NCBI GenBank assembly: GCA_034436335.1 | Contig: DAOTVO010000021.1 | Location: 29,219 to 93,218, forward strand | DNA: 64,000 nucleotides | Direction of reading: 5' to 3' | DNA from: UBA877 sp034436335 | Lineage (GTDB): Bacteria; Chloroflexota; Anaerolineae; Anaerolineales; Villigracilaceae | Shown here: in pieces, positions 24,607-33,957 of the stretch | Numbering within the stretch: the stretch's first letter is position 1 | How the letters are laid out: each line of letters starts with the position of its first letter | The notes under the pieces: generated by a model | Seen by the model: only the letters and a program-made list of their open reading frames with translations | The model's database searches: none | Told to the model about the DNA's origin: nothing | Translations under genes and position numbers: made by a program

Positions 24607-27042
24607 ATGAGCGAGATAATTTGTCCGGTCTGCAACCGACCCAACCCCGATGATTTGCAAACCTGCCGGTTCTGCGGCGCCGATTTGACCCCTCCGCCGG
24701 GCGTCTCCGATCCTGCCATTCGCGCCGGGGAGACGCCGGTGCCTAAAAAGACCTCTGAATTCGAGAAGGTCAAATTGCCGGATAAAGGCCCTATTCTGGC
24801 CGGTCAGGTGCCTATCCCGCAAGATACGGGTGAATTAGAGCAGGCATTGCCTTCCTGGCTCAAGTCGCTGCGTGAGGATAAATCTTCTTCTGAGCCCGAA
24901 CTGCCGGCGGACATTTTTCCCGCCGCAAACGCGCCGGTTGAATCTGACGCCGCTCAGCCCGCCGATACGTTTGGCGATTCCCTTGACTGGCTGGCGCGGT
25001 TTGGACATGAGGATGAGGAAGAAGAAATTCCTGAATGGATGGCGGCTCTACGCGTTCCTGAAGAGAAGCCTGCGCCACCAGCCGATTTGCCGGAAGCCGA
25101 ACCTCCGACCAAAGAGGAGGAAACATCCCTCGACTGGTTTACCCGCATTGCACCTGAATCTAAGCCGGCTGATGAAGAAGGGTTATCTGCCGAGGAAAAG
25201 GCCTTGCCTGCCGAGAACTTGCCAGACTGGCTAGAAACCTTGAAAGCGGAAGAAGAAACGCCTTCCGCTGCAGGGTTGGAAGCGCCCGACTGGCTCACAT
25301 CCCTGCCGGAGAGCGCAGAACCGGCCGCCTCTTCGCGAGCGGCCTTTGAACCAGACTGGCTGAAAAATCTCACCGAAGAGCCGGTCGCGCCACAATCTGA
25401 ACCGCCGGAATCCCCGGATTGGTTGAAGAGTCCGATTGAGGAGCCTGCTGCGCCGCAAGCCGCAGAGGCAGCAATTCCTGCGCTCGAAGAAACTCCCGAC
25501 TGGCTGGCAGCCTTGGGCGCCGAAGCCGGCGCTGCGTCAGCGGCAGCAGCAGAAACGGTTTTCAAAGACGGCGCGTTGCCTGAAGAGCCTGTCCCGGCTG
25601 AAGTTCCCGACTGGTTGAAAGATTTTCAACTTGGTGGGGAGCCTTCTTTTCCCGAAGAAAGCGAGCGGATCGAGCCTGCTCCGCTTGACGCCTTTTCTGA
25701 AACTACGCCTCACTGGCTGGCCGATATTCAGAAAGCCGCGCCCATCCCCAGCGCTGTCCCGCCTTTGGTGGAAAGCAGTGAAGGGGAGCCGCCGCCTGAA
25801 GCCGGCCAGCCAAAGGATACTTTTTCGCTGGAAACGCCCGACTGGCTGGCCCGCCTGGGGGCTGAGCCGAGCGTCGAACCGGCTGCGCCGACCGAGAGCG
25901 TAGAGCCTGAAAATCTTGAGATGGCCGAACTGCCTTCCTGGGTGCAGGCGATGAAACCTGTGGAAGCAGTGGTTTCGGACGTTAAATCGGCGGTTGCAGA
26001 AGAGATGGGAGTCTCTGAGAGCAGCGGGCCGCTGGCCGGTCTGCGCGGTGTGCTTCCGGGTGGAGCGGGGGTTTTCCCAAGCCGCAAACCTCCTGCTTAC
26101 TCCATCAAACTCCAGGTCACCGAAAGCCAGAACAGGGACGCCAATCAATTAGAGCAAATGATTCGCAACGAAGGACAACCTCGCGGGATCAAAGCGGCGG
26201 TAATTCCTTCGGGCGTGGTGTGGCGGTGGGTCATCTCAATCATCCTTCTCCTTGCCATATTCCTGCCGCTGGTTTCCGGCACGCGGTTTGCGCCTGACTT
26301 GATGCTTTTCCCCTCTGAATGGGAACGAACTCACAATTTGCTGGACACACTTCCTGCCAATTCTTCCGTGCTGGCAGTCTTTGACTACGATCCGGCGCTT
26401 TCCGGCGAATTGCAGGCGGCGGTCGCGCCGGTGGTAGACCGCATCCTTACGCGTGGGGCGCATCTGGCCTTGATTTCGACTTCGCCGACAGGCCCGGCCC
26501 TGGCAGAACAATTTTTGCACTCTACACAGGCAGCGCATCTGCAAGCCGGCGTCCAGTATGTCAATCTTGGTTACCTCCCGGGCGGCCCCTCAGGAATTTA
26601 TTACTTTGCCGGGAACTTACAAGAAGCCATTCCGCAAGCTGTAGATGGAAACGATGCCTGGGCTTCTCCCGCTCTGCAGGATGTGAAGCAGTTGAGCGAT
26701 TTTGGCTTGCTGCTCGTCATTACAGATAACGCCGACACGGCCCGCTCCTGGGTCGAACAGACGCAATCTGCAATTGGCGACACCCCCGTTCTGATGGTCG
26801 TTTCAGCGCAGGCCGAGCCAATGGTGCGCCCCTATTTCGACTCCGGTCAGGTGGATGGGATGGTCACCGGCCTGACCGGCGGAAAAACTTATGAGCAAAC
26901 CTACGGGACGACCGGCCTGGCGCGGCATTACTGGGACGCTTTTGGGACCGGCACGCTGGCCGCCGTGCTATTGATTCTGGTCGGCGGCGCAGGCAACGCT
27001 CTATTAGCCCAGAGAAACAGGATAAAGGGAGGAAAGGCCTGA
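24607..27042 (+). CDS. Zinc-ribbon membrane protein with 13 PDWL-type repeats
   Basis: 811 aa. The N-terminal zinc ribbon has C6, C9, C20 and C23. From about residue 80 to 470, thirteen short copies of a P(D/S/E)W(L/M/F/V) motif occur every 20-45 residues in an acidic Pro/Glu/Ala-rich chain (e.g. LPSWLKSL, IPEWMAAL, APDWLTSL, TPDWLAAL, VPDWLKDF, TPHWLADI, LPSWVQAM). TM at about 543-562 (WVISIILLLAIFLPLV), an extracytoplasmic domain of about 200 residues, and a last TM near 780-800. The repeats look like docking peptides for a partner. The stop overlaps the next start (TGATG). Confidence 0.8.
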   Translation: MSEIICPVCNRPNPDDLQTCRFCGADLTPPPGVSDPAIRAGETPVPKKTSEFEKVKLPDKGPILAGQVPIPQDTGELEQALPSWLKSLREDKSSSEPELPADIFPAANAPVESDAAQPADTFGDSLDWLARFGHEDEEEEIPEWMAALRVPEEKPAPPADLPEAEPPTKEEETSLDWFTRIAPESKPADEEGLSAEEKALPAENLPDWLETLKAEEETPSAAGLEAPDWLTSLPESAEPAASSRAAFEPDWLKNLTEEPVAPQSEPPESPDWLKSPIEEPAAPQAAEAAIPALEETPDWLAALGAEAGAASAAAAETVFKDGALPEEPVPAEVPDWLKDFQLGGEPSFPEESERIEPAPLDAFSETTPHWLADIQKAAPIPSAVPPLVESSEGEPPPEAGQPKDTFSLETPDWLARLGAEPSVEPAAPTESVEPENLEMAELPSWVQAMKPVEAVVSDVKSAVAEEMGVSESSGPLAGLRGVLPGGAGVFPSRKPPAYSIKLQVTESQNRDANQLEQMIRNEGQPRGIKAAVIPSGVVWRWVISIILLLAIFLPLVSGTRFAPDLMLFPSEWERTHNLLDTLPANSSVLAVFDYDPALSGELQAAVAPVVDRILTRGAHLALISTSPTGPALAEQFLHSTQAAHLQAGVQYVNLGYLPGGPSGIYYFAGNLQEAIPQAVDGNDAWASPALQDVKQLSDFGLLLVITDNADTARSWVEQTQSAIGDTPVLMVVSAQAEPMVRPYFDSGQVDGMVTGLTGGKTYEQTYGTTGLARHYWDAFGTGTLAAVLLILVGGAGNALLAQRNRIKGGKA

Positions 27043-27725
27043 TGAATATCTCTTTCTCTCTGGATCTGCTGACCGGACTGGTTAGTTTTTTGCTTACCTT
27101 GATGGTATTGAGTTATTTGATCGGCGATAACCCCGCTTTTCGGCTGGCTATTTACCTTTTTATCGGTGTCTCGGCTGGCTATGTCGCGGCCATAGCATGG
27201 AATCAGGTGCTCTTGCCGCGCTTGTTTCGCCCCTTGCTCAACAGCGGCTGGACAGACGTTACCCTGCTTATTCCACTCTTGCTAGGCTTGCTCATGCTGG
27301 CAAAATTATCGCCGCGTATGGCGGCGCTGGGTAACCCGTCTCTGGCGGTGATTGTGGGCGTGGGCGCGGCAGTCGCCATTGGCGGAGCAATTTTTGGCAC
27401 GTTGTTCCCACAAACGCAGGCTGTTGTGAACGAGTTCGACCTTCCGTCTTTGGGCAAAAGTTGGTCGGGCTGGCTGGGGACTCTGGGCGAGGCTTTAGTG
27501 ATGCTGGTCGGAACGGTGAGCACGCTGGTCTATTTCCAATTCAGCGCCAAAGCCACTGCCGGCGGTCCCAAGCGCGCCAAGCCGGTTGAATTCATTGCCT
27601 GGGTGGGGCAGGTATTTATCGCCATCACTTTTGGCGTGCTCTTCGCAGGCGTGTTCGCGGCGGCTATCACCGCCCTGATTGAGCGCCTGAGTTTTCTCAT
27701 CGGTTTTGTGAGCCAATTCTTCTAA
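27042..27725 (+). CDS. Polytopic membrane protein (six to seven TM)
   Basis: 227 aa with six to seven TM segments (LTGLVSFLLTLMVLSYLIG, LAIYLFIGVSAGYVAAIAW, VTLLIPLLLGLLMLAKL, LAVIVGVGAAVAIGGAIFG, ALVMLVGTVSTLVYFQF, VFIAITFGVLFAGVFAAAI). No family recognised. It is coupled to the PDWL protein by a TGATG overlap and is followed after 6 bases by the GlmL-like gene, so it may be the membrane anchor or channel of the same machine. Confidence 0.72.
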   Translation: MNISFSLDLLTGLVSFLLTLMVLSYLIGDNPAFRLAIYLFIGVSAGYVAAIAWNQVLLPRLFRPLLNSGWTDVTLLIPLLLGLLMLAKLSPRMAALGNPSLAVIVGVGAAVAIGGAIFGTLFPQTQAVVNEFDLPSLGKSWSGWLGTLGEALVMLVGTVSTLVYFQFSAKATAGGPKRAKPVEFIAWVGQVFIAITFGVLFAGVFAAAITALIERLSFLIGFVSQFF

Positions 27726-27731
27726 CTGCCT

Positions 27732-29483
27732 ATGCCTGTCTCTGTTGTCGACACCGATTCCCTGCTGGCCGTGGATGTGGGTACCATCACCACCCGCGCC
27801 GTGCTTTTCGACGTGGTGGATGGTCACTACCGCTTCGTCGCCAGCGGCCAGGGGCCTACCACTGCCGCCGCCCCATTCAAGGATGTCAGCGAGGGGGTAC
27901 GAACCGCCATCGAGAACCTCGAAGCCGTCACCGGCCGTAAATTCCTCGGCATGGACCAGCGCTTGATTATGCCCTACCAGGATGGCAGCGGCGTGGACCT
28001 GTTTGCGGCGTCTCTCTCGGCCGGCCCGGCCATCAAAACGGTTCTGGTTGGCCTGCTTGGAGACGTGAGCGTGGAAAGCCTCCAGCGTTTGGCCCGCACG
28101 ACCTACACACGGGTTGTGGAAACACTTTCCATACAAGACCGCCGCCGGCCCCACGAACAGATTGACACCATCCTGCACCTTCAGCCTGATTTATTTCTGA
28201 TCGCCGGAGGTACCGACAACGGCGCGACTCGCTCCGTCCAGCGTCTGGTGGAGATTGTCAAACTGATTTGCTACCTTCTTCCCGAAGAAAAACGCCCGGC
28301 AGTTTTGTATGCGGGCAATCAAAAAATGGCCGACTGGGTGCGGAATGCTTTGCAGCCTTTGACATCTTTCCTGCAGGTCAGCCCGAACTTGCGGCCTGTG
28401 CTCGATGTGGAAGATCTTCAGCCCGCCCAGCGCGCCCTGACCGAAGTATATACGCAGATTCGCGCCGCGCAAATGCTGGGCGTCAACGAATTGAACGGCT
28501 GGAGCGCGGGAACCCTGCTTCCAACCGCCTCTGCAATGGGGCGCATGATTCGTTTCCTGAGCCAGGATTCGGCCAAGGGTATCCTGGGGGTGGATATTGG
28601 CGCAAGCCACACGACGGTAGCGGCAGGTTTCAAAGGCGAACTGACCCTGGGCGTTTATTCCCAACTCGGTTTGGGAGAGCCATTGCCCTCTTTATTGCGG
28701 TATAGCAGCGTGGAGGAAATCATTCGCTGGCTGCCATTCAATATTTCGGCAGAAACCGTACAAGAATATTTGCACCAGAAGTCGCTTTATCCGGCCAGCA
28801 TTCCGGCTACAGCGGAAGAAATGGCTATTGAACAGGCTGCGGCGCGCCAGGCGCTTCATTTGGCTTTCAAAAGCCTTGCCAAAAATTTCCCTGCAGATGC
28901 GAATCGCCCTGCGCCGGGCCTGACCCCTTATTTTGAACCCATCGTAGCAGGCGGGAGCGTCATTGCCCGCGCGCCCTCTGCCGGGCAAAGCCTCCTGCTC
29001 CTGCTGGATGCCATACAGCCGGTAGGAATTACGACGGTCATTGTGGACCAGCATGGGATTCTTCCGGCAATGGGCGCTGCGGCCGCCCGCATTCCGATTT
29101 TGCCTATCCATGTTCTCGAATCGATGGCTTTTCGCTATCTGGCCACTGTGGTCAGCCCGCTCAGCAACGCCCGCTTGGGCGCGCCGATCCTGCGCGCCCG
29201 TCTAGTGTATCAGAACGGAAATGAGATACGACACGAAATAAAACAGGGTGTGCTCGATGTACTTCCTCTTGCTCCGGGCCAGATTGGGCGTCTCTACATT
29301 CACCCAAGCCACAATACGGATATCGGCCTCGGCCCTGGCCGTACCCGCAATGACGGCTTTCCGGTTTCGGGGACCGTATTGGGGGTGGTGATTGATGCCC
29401 GCGGCCGGCCTCTGCGCTTCCCGGCTGATCCTGTCCGGCGGCTTGAAATCATCAAAAAATGGCTGTGGACTTTGGGAGGCTGA
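27732..29483 (+). CDS. GlmL/MutL-family actin-fold ATPase
   Basis: 583 aa, longer than classical GlmL (about 460). It has two actin/ASKHA phosphate motifs: LLAVDVGTITTRAVLFDVV (about 12-30) and GILGVDIGASHTTVAAGF (about 283-300). The central LIAGGTDNGA and later AGGSVIARAP also fit the GlmL family. Classical GlmL is encoded beside glutamate mutase and is thought to be its chaperone or reactivase. No mutase or B12 enzyme is present here, so this copy has probably been recruited to the membrane proteins of this operon. It is followed by a gene on the same strand, separated by 5 bases from the chosen start. Confidence 0.83.
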   Translation: MPVSVVDTDSLLAVDVGTITTRAVLFDVVDGHYRFVASGQGPTTAAAPFKDVSEGVRTAIENLEAVTGRKFLGMDQRLIMPYQDGSGVDLFAASLSAGPAIKTVLVGLLGDVSVESLQRLARTTYTRVVETLSIQDRRRPHEQIDTILHLQPDLFLIAGGTDNGATRSVQRLVEIVKLICYLLPEEKRPAVLYAGNQKMADWVRNALQPLTSFLQVSPNLRPVLDVEDLQPAQRALTEVYTQIRAAQMLGVNELNGWSAGTLLPTASAMGRMIRFLSQDSAKGILGVDIGASHTTVAAGFKGELTLGVYSQLGLGEPLPSLLRYSSVEEIIRWLPFNISAETVQEYLHQKSLYPASIPATAEEMAIEQAAARQALHLAFKSLAKNFPADANRPAPGLTPYFEPIVAGGSVIARAPSAGQSLLLLLDAIQPVGITTVIVDQHGILPAMGAAAARIPILPIHVLESMAFRYLATVVSPLSNARLGAPILRARLVYQNGNEIRHEIKQGVLDVLPLAPGQIGRLYIHPSHNTDIGLGPGRTRNDGFPVSGTVLGVVIDARGRPLRFPADPVRRLEIIKKWLWTLGG

Positions 29484-29488
29484 CTGTC

Positions 29489-30544
29489 ATGCTTGCCCCC
29501 GTCTTTCATATTCTGCCCCTTACCACCGTCCGCCAGGAATGTTTGCTCCCTGTGAACGGACGGGTGACTGCCCGCCTAGACCAGAAAGTCTCGGCGCTCG
29601 ATGTGGTGGCCGAGGCTTCCTATGGCAAGAAGCATTTGCTCCTCGATGTCGCACAGGTGCTGGGAGTCCGCCCGGATGCCGCCCAGAAGATGATTCAGGT
29701 CAAGGCAGGTGATGCGCTGAGCGCTAATGAGATGATTGCCCAACGACCCGGCTTGATGATACGGACGGTTCGAGCGCCACAGGATAGCCGCGTGGTGCTG
29801 ACCGGCGGCGGAAAAATCCTGCTCGAAGTTGGCGACCCCACCTATGAACTTCGTGCCGGCATTCCCGGCACGGTGGGCCGTATCATCCCCGACCGAGGGG
29901 TGGAAATTGTCTTTTCTGGGGCGCTGGTGCAGGGACTGTGGGGCAACGGCCGCGTGGATTTGGGAATGATGCTCCCCGTGCTAAACAGCCCTGACGAAGC
30001 ATTGACTGTTAACCAAATTGACGTTGGCTTGCGCGGTTCTATTGTGCTTGGCGGGCATTGCAGCGACCCCCGTGTCTTTCAAGTGGCTGCTGAACTTCCC
30101 GTGCGCGGCATGATTCTGAGCAGTATGCCGCCTTCTTTGATCCCCCAGGCGCTGCAAGCGCCTTACCCGATTATCCTGCTCGACGGTTTTGGAAAGAGAG
30201 CACTCAATAGCGCCGCGTATCGGCTGTTGACCACAAATGCCAAGCGCGAAGTCACCGTCAACGCCGAAGGTTACGACATTTCGCGCGGCATCCGTCCGGC
30301 AGTCTATATTCCCTTACCGGTGGCCGAAGAGCCCTCGCCGCCGCGCCCGATAGAGACCCTCGCCCCCGGCCAGCAGGTCCGGCTGACGCGCGCTCCGCAT
30401 GCTGGCGCAATTGCTTCCATTGTGAACCCGCAAACCGCTCTGACCACGTTGCCAAGCGGTTTGCGCGTGCCTGCCGTGGAAGTGCGTCTTGAGTCAGGTG
30501 AACAAATCCGCGTCCCGTTTGTCAATTTGGAAGTCATTGGATGA
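29489..30544 (+). CDS. Conserved hypothetical beta-rich protein at the end of the GlmL-like operon
   Basis: 351 aa from the ATG at 29489, which has GGGAGG about 9 bases upstream; an earlier ATG at 29459 would overlap the GlmL gene. It starts with a hammerhead-like or barrel-sandwich segment (LPVNGRVTARLDQKVSALDVV, with KAGDALSANEMIA) resembling membrane-fusion or lipoyl-like folds. The middle (DPTYELRAGIPGTVGRIIPD) also suggests a beta barrel. The C-terminal 70 residues resemble a KOW/SH3 barrel (LAPGQQVRLTRAPHAGAIAS). No catalytic motif seen. Probably a cytoplasmic adaptor for the operon. Confidence 0.65.
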   Translation: MLAPVFHILPLTTVRQECLLPVNGRVTARLDQKVSALDVVAEASYGKKHLLLDVAQVLGVRPDAAQKMIQVKAGDALSANEMIAQRPGLMIRTVRAPQDSRVVLTGGGKILLEVGDPTYELRAGIPGTVGRIIPDRGVEIVFSGALVQGLWGNGRVDLGMMLPVLNSPDEALTVNQIDVGLRGSIVLGGHCSDPRVFQVAAELPVRGMILSSMPPSLIPQALQAPYPIILLDGFGKRALNSAAYRLLTTNAKREVTVNAEGYDISRGIRPAVYIPLPVAEEPSPPRPIETLAPGQQVRLTRAPHAGAIASIVNPQTALTTLPSGLRVPAVEVRLESGEQIRVPFVNLEVIG

Positions 30545-30583
30545 TATAATTCCATAGCGCTTGACACCACAGAGGAGGCAGCA

Positions 30584-31177
30584 ATGTTGGATGAAACAGA
30601 TACCCTTGGTCTTGAGCCGTCAGAAGAACAGCCCCCGGAAGAAAAGGGCAACCGCACCTTCCTGATTGTGGGCGGTATTTTTGCAGGCTTGATTTTCCTC
30701 ACCCTGGCTTGTATGGCAGGTTATTTTCTGCTGATTCGAGGGCCGCAGGCGAATCGAATTGCGACGCAGTCGGCGCAGCAGACGGCTGTTCAGGCGGGTA
30801 GTGAAACGCAGGTGGCTGCACAAACCCTGACCTTAGAAGCCGCCCTGCGGACCTCAACTCTTCCGCCGACGCCGATGCCAACTAACACACCTCGTCCCAC
30901 GCTGGCGGTCACGGCTACTTCGGTCATCAACCTTGCTACACCCGCCGAAACGACAACCAGCGACCCGGCCACGATGATTGCCATGCAAACGCAATTGGCC
31001 GGTCAGATGACCCAAACTTCTGCCGCCCAGTACACGCGCGCAGTGGGCGGCGAAGGGCCGCTCCCCACCACCGGCTTTGCCGACGAAGTGGGCCTGCCTC
31101 TTCTGGTCTTGCTTACCTTTGCCTTGCTGGCCGTCATCTTCATCGCCCGCCGCATGCGCAAAGCCCCCTCGCACTGA
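30584..31177 (+). CDS. Cell-surface protein with N-terminal TM and LPTTG sorting-like signal
   Basis: 197 aa with AGAGGAGG before the ATG. A charged N-terminus is followed by TM1 (TFLIVGGIFAGLIFLTLACM), a Thr/Gln/Pro-rich extracellular stalk (about 50-160), the motif LPTTGF at about 161-166, TM2 (VGLPLLVLLTFALLAVIF) and a basic tail RRMRK. The last part is a textbook sortase signal (LPxTG, hydrophobic helix, positive tail). No sortase is in this window. Without one, the segment would simply be a second anchor. Confidence 0.75.
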   Translation: MLDETDTLGLEPSEEQPPEEKGNRTFLIVGGIFAGLIFLTLACMAGYFLLIRGPQANRIATQSAQQTAVQAGSETQVAAQTLTLEAALRTSTLPPTPMPTNTPRPTLAVTATSVINLATPAETTTSDPATMIAMQTQLAGQMTQTSAAQYTRAVGGEGPLPTTGFADEVGLPLLVLLTFALLAVIFIARRMRKAPSH

Positions 31178-31199
31178 GCTTGAAATCTCTCAAAAACGA

Positions 31200-31229
31200 A
31201 ACTGGCAGCCGCTTGACTGCCAGTTTTTT
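31200..31229 (+). terminator. Terminator after the LPTTG gene
   Basis: 9-bp stem AACTGGCAG/CTGCCAGTT with an 8-base loop and four further T residues. Confidence 0.88.
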
Positions 31230-31249
31230 ATCGCCGCGCTTGCGGCCGG

Positions 31250-31339
<90 letters not shown>

Positions 31340-31443
31340 AGGCGCAGCGATTTTACCATACATTGGGCGGGCCAGATTGAGCGCCTCTCGCTCTGTTCAG
31401 AAGGCCGCGCAGACTCTTGCGTTTCCTTATCCGATAAACTTGG

Positions 31444-31449
31444 TATAAT
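31444..31449 (+). promoter_or_regulatory. -10 box (TATAAT) of miaB
   Basis: Perfect TATAAT, 9 bases before the miaB ATG, so the 5' leader would be about 2-3 bases. TTGCGT at 31417 is 21 bases away, too far for a standard -35 box. Confidence 0.55.
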
Positions 31450-31458
31450 TTGCGGACT

Positions 31459-32802
31459 ATGACCAGGAAGTATCATGTTTGGACCGAAGGCTGCCAGATG
31501 AACGTGGCCGACTCGCAGCGGGTTGGCTCGGCGCTGGAACGCCTCGGCTACCAGTTTACCAACCGCGCCGAAGAGGCCGATGTAATCGTTCTGAATACCT
31601 GCGTGGTGCGTCAGTCGGCAGAAGACAAAGCCTACGGGCGGCTCAATTCACTTAAGCCGCTCAAGGCCAGCCGTCCCGATTTGGTCATCAACCTGATGGG
31701 ATGTCTGGTGGGGGTGCGGGACAATACCCAACTGCGTCAGAACTTCCCCTTTGTAGACGTTTTCTCCCCGCCGTCTGACCCCGGACCGTTGGTGGCATTT
31801 CTGACCCAGAGCGAGGCGCGGGCGCACGAAACCGCCCGGACCTCGGACCTGTTTGCCGCGCTGGATGGCGACTTGCTCCTCCCGGCGCACGAACGCGGCA
31901 AACTCGTCTCGGCGCACGTGCCGGTGGTTTTGGGCTGTTCCCATGCCTGTACGTTCTGCATCATCCCTTCGCGTCGCGGCGGTGAACGCTCGCGCCGCGT
32001 GGGCGAAATTGTTGCCGAAGTCCGTTCGCTCGTAGCCCAGGGCGTGAAGGAAGTGACCCTCCTCGGCCAGATTGTGGACCGTTACGGCAAAGATATCCCC
32101 GATGGCCCTGACCTGCCCGAACTGTTGCGTGTGCTGAACCAAGTCGAAGGTCTGGAGCGCATCCGCTTCCTGACCTCCCATCCCAACTACTTCACTGAAG
32201 AATTGATGGATGCCGTTGCTTCCCTGCCAAAGGTCATGCCGCACATCGAGATTCCCGCCCAGGCAGGCGATGACGAAGTGCTTCGGCGTATGCGCCGCGG
32301 CTATACCCGGGCCGATTACTGCCGCACGGTGGAAAAAATCCGCCAGCGCATTCCCGGTTGTTCGATTGCTACCGACATCATCGTCGGCTTCCCCGGCGAA
32401 ACAGAAGCCCAGTTTATGGAGACCTACCACCTGCTGGAAGACCTGCGGCTGGACTCGGCTCATCTGGCGCGTTACTCGCCGCGCCCCGGCACGGTCTCGG
32501 CGCGCAATTACCCCGACGATGTTCCAGAAGAAGAGAAAATGCGCCGCTTCCGCCTTCTGGAAGAGTTGCAGGAACGTATCGTGGGTGAAATCAACGCCTC
32601 ACTCCTGGGGCGCAAGGTGGAAGTGCTTTTTGAGGAAAAGGTGAAAGGACGCTGGCGCGGCCGGACGCCGACCAATAAACTGGTTTTTGTGGAGGCCGAA
32701 GAAGACTTGCGCGGCAAGGTGCTGCCCGTCACCATCACCTGGACAGGCCCCTGGTCTATGCAGGCCAGGCTGGCAAACGACGTCAGAGTTAATGCTTCTT
32801 GA
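31459..32802 (+). CDS. miaB: tRNA-2-methylthio-N6-isopentenyladenosine synthase (MiaB)
   Basis: 447 aa from the ATG at 31459; an upstream TTG at 31450 adds only three residues and would lie directly after the -10 box. N-terminal methylthiotransferase domain with three cluster Cys (EGCQMN, NTCVV, MGCLVG), radical SAM motif CSHACTFC (about residues 158-165), and a C-terminal TRAM-like domain. It methylthiolates A37 of tRNAs reading UNN codons. MtaB or RimO are less likely given EGCQMN and the overall length. Confidence 0.9.
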   Translation: MTRKYHVWTEGCQMNVADSQRVGSALERLGYQFTNRAEEADVIVLNTCVVRQSAEDKAYGRLNSLKPLKASRPDLVINLMGCLVGVRDNTQLRQNFPFVDVFSPPSDPGPLVAFLTQSEARAHETARTSDLFAALDGDLLLPAHERGKLVSAHVPVVLGCSHACTFCIIPSRRGGERSRRVGEIVAEVRSLVAQGVKEVTLLGQIVDRYGKDIPDGPDLPELLRVLNQVEGLERIRFLTSHPNYFTEELMDAVASLPKVMPHIEIPAQAGDDEVLRRMRRGYTRADYCRTVEKIRQRIPGCSIATDIIVGFPGETEAQFMETYHLLEDLRLDSAHLARYSPRPGTVSARNYPDDVPEEEKMRRFRLLEELQERIVGEINASLLGRKVEVLFEEKVKGRWRGRTPTNKLVFVEAEEDLRGKVLPVTITWTGPWSMQARLANDVRVNAS

Positions 32803-32825
32803 AAGATCAGTTCAATATCCACCCG

Positions 32826-32868
32826 GCAGCAGGCTGGAGCAAAACAATGCCCGGCCTGTTGCTTTTTT
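32826..32868 (+). terminator. Terminator after miaB
   Basis: GCAGCAGGC (32826-32834) pairs with GCCTGTTGC (32854-32862) with one G-U pair, followed by six T residues. Confidence 0.75.
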
Positions 32869-32955
32869 GTTCTTCAGAGGCCATCTCGTGCAAGAATTCA
32901 CACAACATGCTAAAATCAGAAGCGTTATCTCTGCCTGCCTTTTCAAGGAGCAAAA

Positions 32956-33834
32956 ATGACCGCCCAATTGATTGACGGAAAAGCCATTGCCCAGCAGGTG
33001 CGCGAAAGTGTGGCCGCGGAAGTGGCCAAACGCGTCGCGGCCGGCAAACAGCCGCCCGGTCTGGCTACCGTGCTGGTCGGCGACCGGGTCGATTCGGCCA
33101 CCTATGTCGCCTCCAAACAGAAGGCCTGCCAGGAACTCGGCATGGTCTCGTTCCATCATCATCTGCCTGCCGATGCTACCCAGGAGCAGGTGGAAGAATT
33201 GGTCAGGAAACTAAATGCCGACCCGCAGGTCAACGGCATTCTGGTGCAATTGCCGCTGCCGGCTCACTTGAACGAGGAGCGCGTCCTTTCTCTTATCAAC
33301 ATCGAAAAGGATGTGGACGGTTTCTCCCCGCTCAACATCGGACGGCTGGCCCAAAAAGGGCGTGAGCCGCTTTTCGTCCCCTGCACGCCTTACGGGTGCC
33401 TCTACCTGCTCGAGCAGGCAGGGGTTCCAATTGAGGGCGCCAATGCCGTTGTGCTGGGACGCTCGAACATTGTCGGCATGCCCGCCGCTTTGCTGCTCAT
33501 CGGCAAGAATGCTACCGTCACCGTTTGCCACTCGCGAACGCGTGACCTGCCCTCCGTGGTGCGCCAGGCCGACATTCTCATCGCGGCCATTGGCAAGGCC
33601 GAATTCGTGCGCGGCGATTGGATTAAGCCCGGCGCGGCCGTGATTGACGTAGGCATCAACTCCAAACCCGACCCGACCAAGAAGAGCGGTTATCGCCTGG
33701 TGGGTGACGTAAACTTCGAGGAAGCGAAGGAAGTGGCCGGTTTTATCACGCCGGTTCCCGGTGGGGTGGGGCCGATGACGATTGCTATGCTCATGAAAAA
33801 TACCCTGCGAGCGGCAGAAATTCAGGATGTTTGA
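32956..33834 (+). CDS. folD: Methylenetetrahydrofolate dehydrogenase/cyclohydrolase (FolD)
   Basis: 292 aa with AAGGAG before the ATG. Family motifs: the catalytic region VDSATYVASKQKACQELGM with the active-site Lys, the substrate motif GILVQLPLP, the NADP-binding GRSNIVGMP and the C-terminal signature PVPGGVGPMTIAMLM. It interconverts methylene-, methenyl- and formyl-THF, supplying one-carbon units for purine synthesis. GCTAAAAT about 45 bases upstream may be its -10 box. Confidence 0.96.
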   Translation: MTAQLIDGKAIAQQVRESVAAEVAKRVAAGKQPPGLATVLVGDRVDSATYVASKQKACQELGMVSFHHHLPADATQEQVEELVRKLNADPQVNGILVQLPLPAHLNEERVLSLINIEKDVDGFSPLNIGRLAQKGREPLFVPCTPYGCLYLLEQAGVPIEGANAVVLGRSNIVGMPAALLLIGKNATVTVCHSRTRDLPSVVRQADILIAAIGKAEFVRGDWIKPGAAVIDVGINSKPDPTKKSGYRLVGDVNFEEAKEVAGFITPVPGGVGPMTIAMLMKNTLRAAEIQDV

Positions 33835-33957
33835 GGCCACACATTGCGGTTAGAGGCGCCGCGGCTTGTTGCTCTTTTTTGGCAATAAAGTCGGCGAACT
33901 TTTCTGAAGAATCCCCTTCTTCACTCCACAAGGGAGAAAACCTATTCCCGGTGCAAC

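Noticed and set aside
30545..30566. TATAAT-like and TTGACA sequences before the LPTTG gene
   Set aside because: They occur in the wrong order (TATAAT before TTGACA), so they do not form one promoter.
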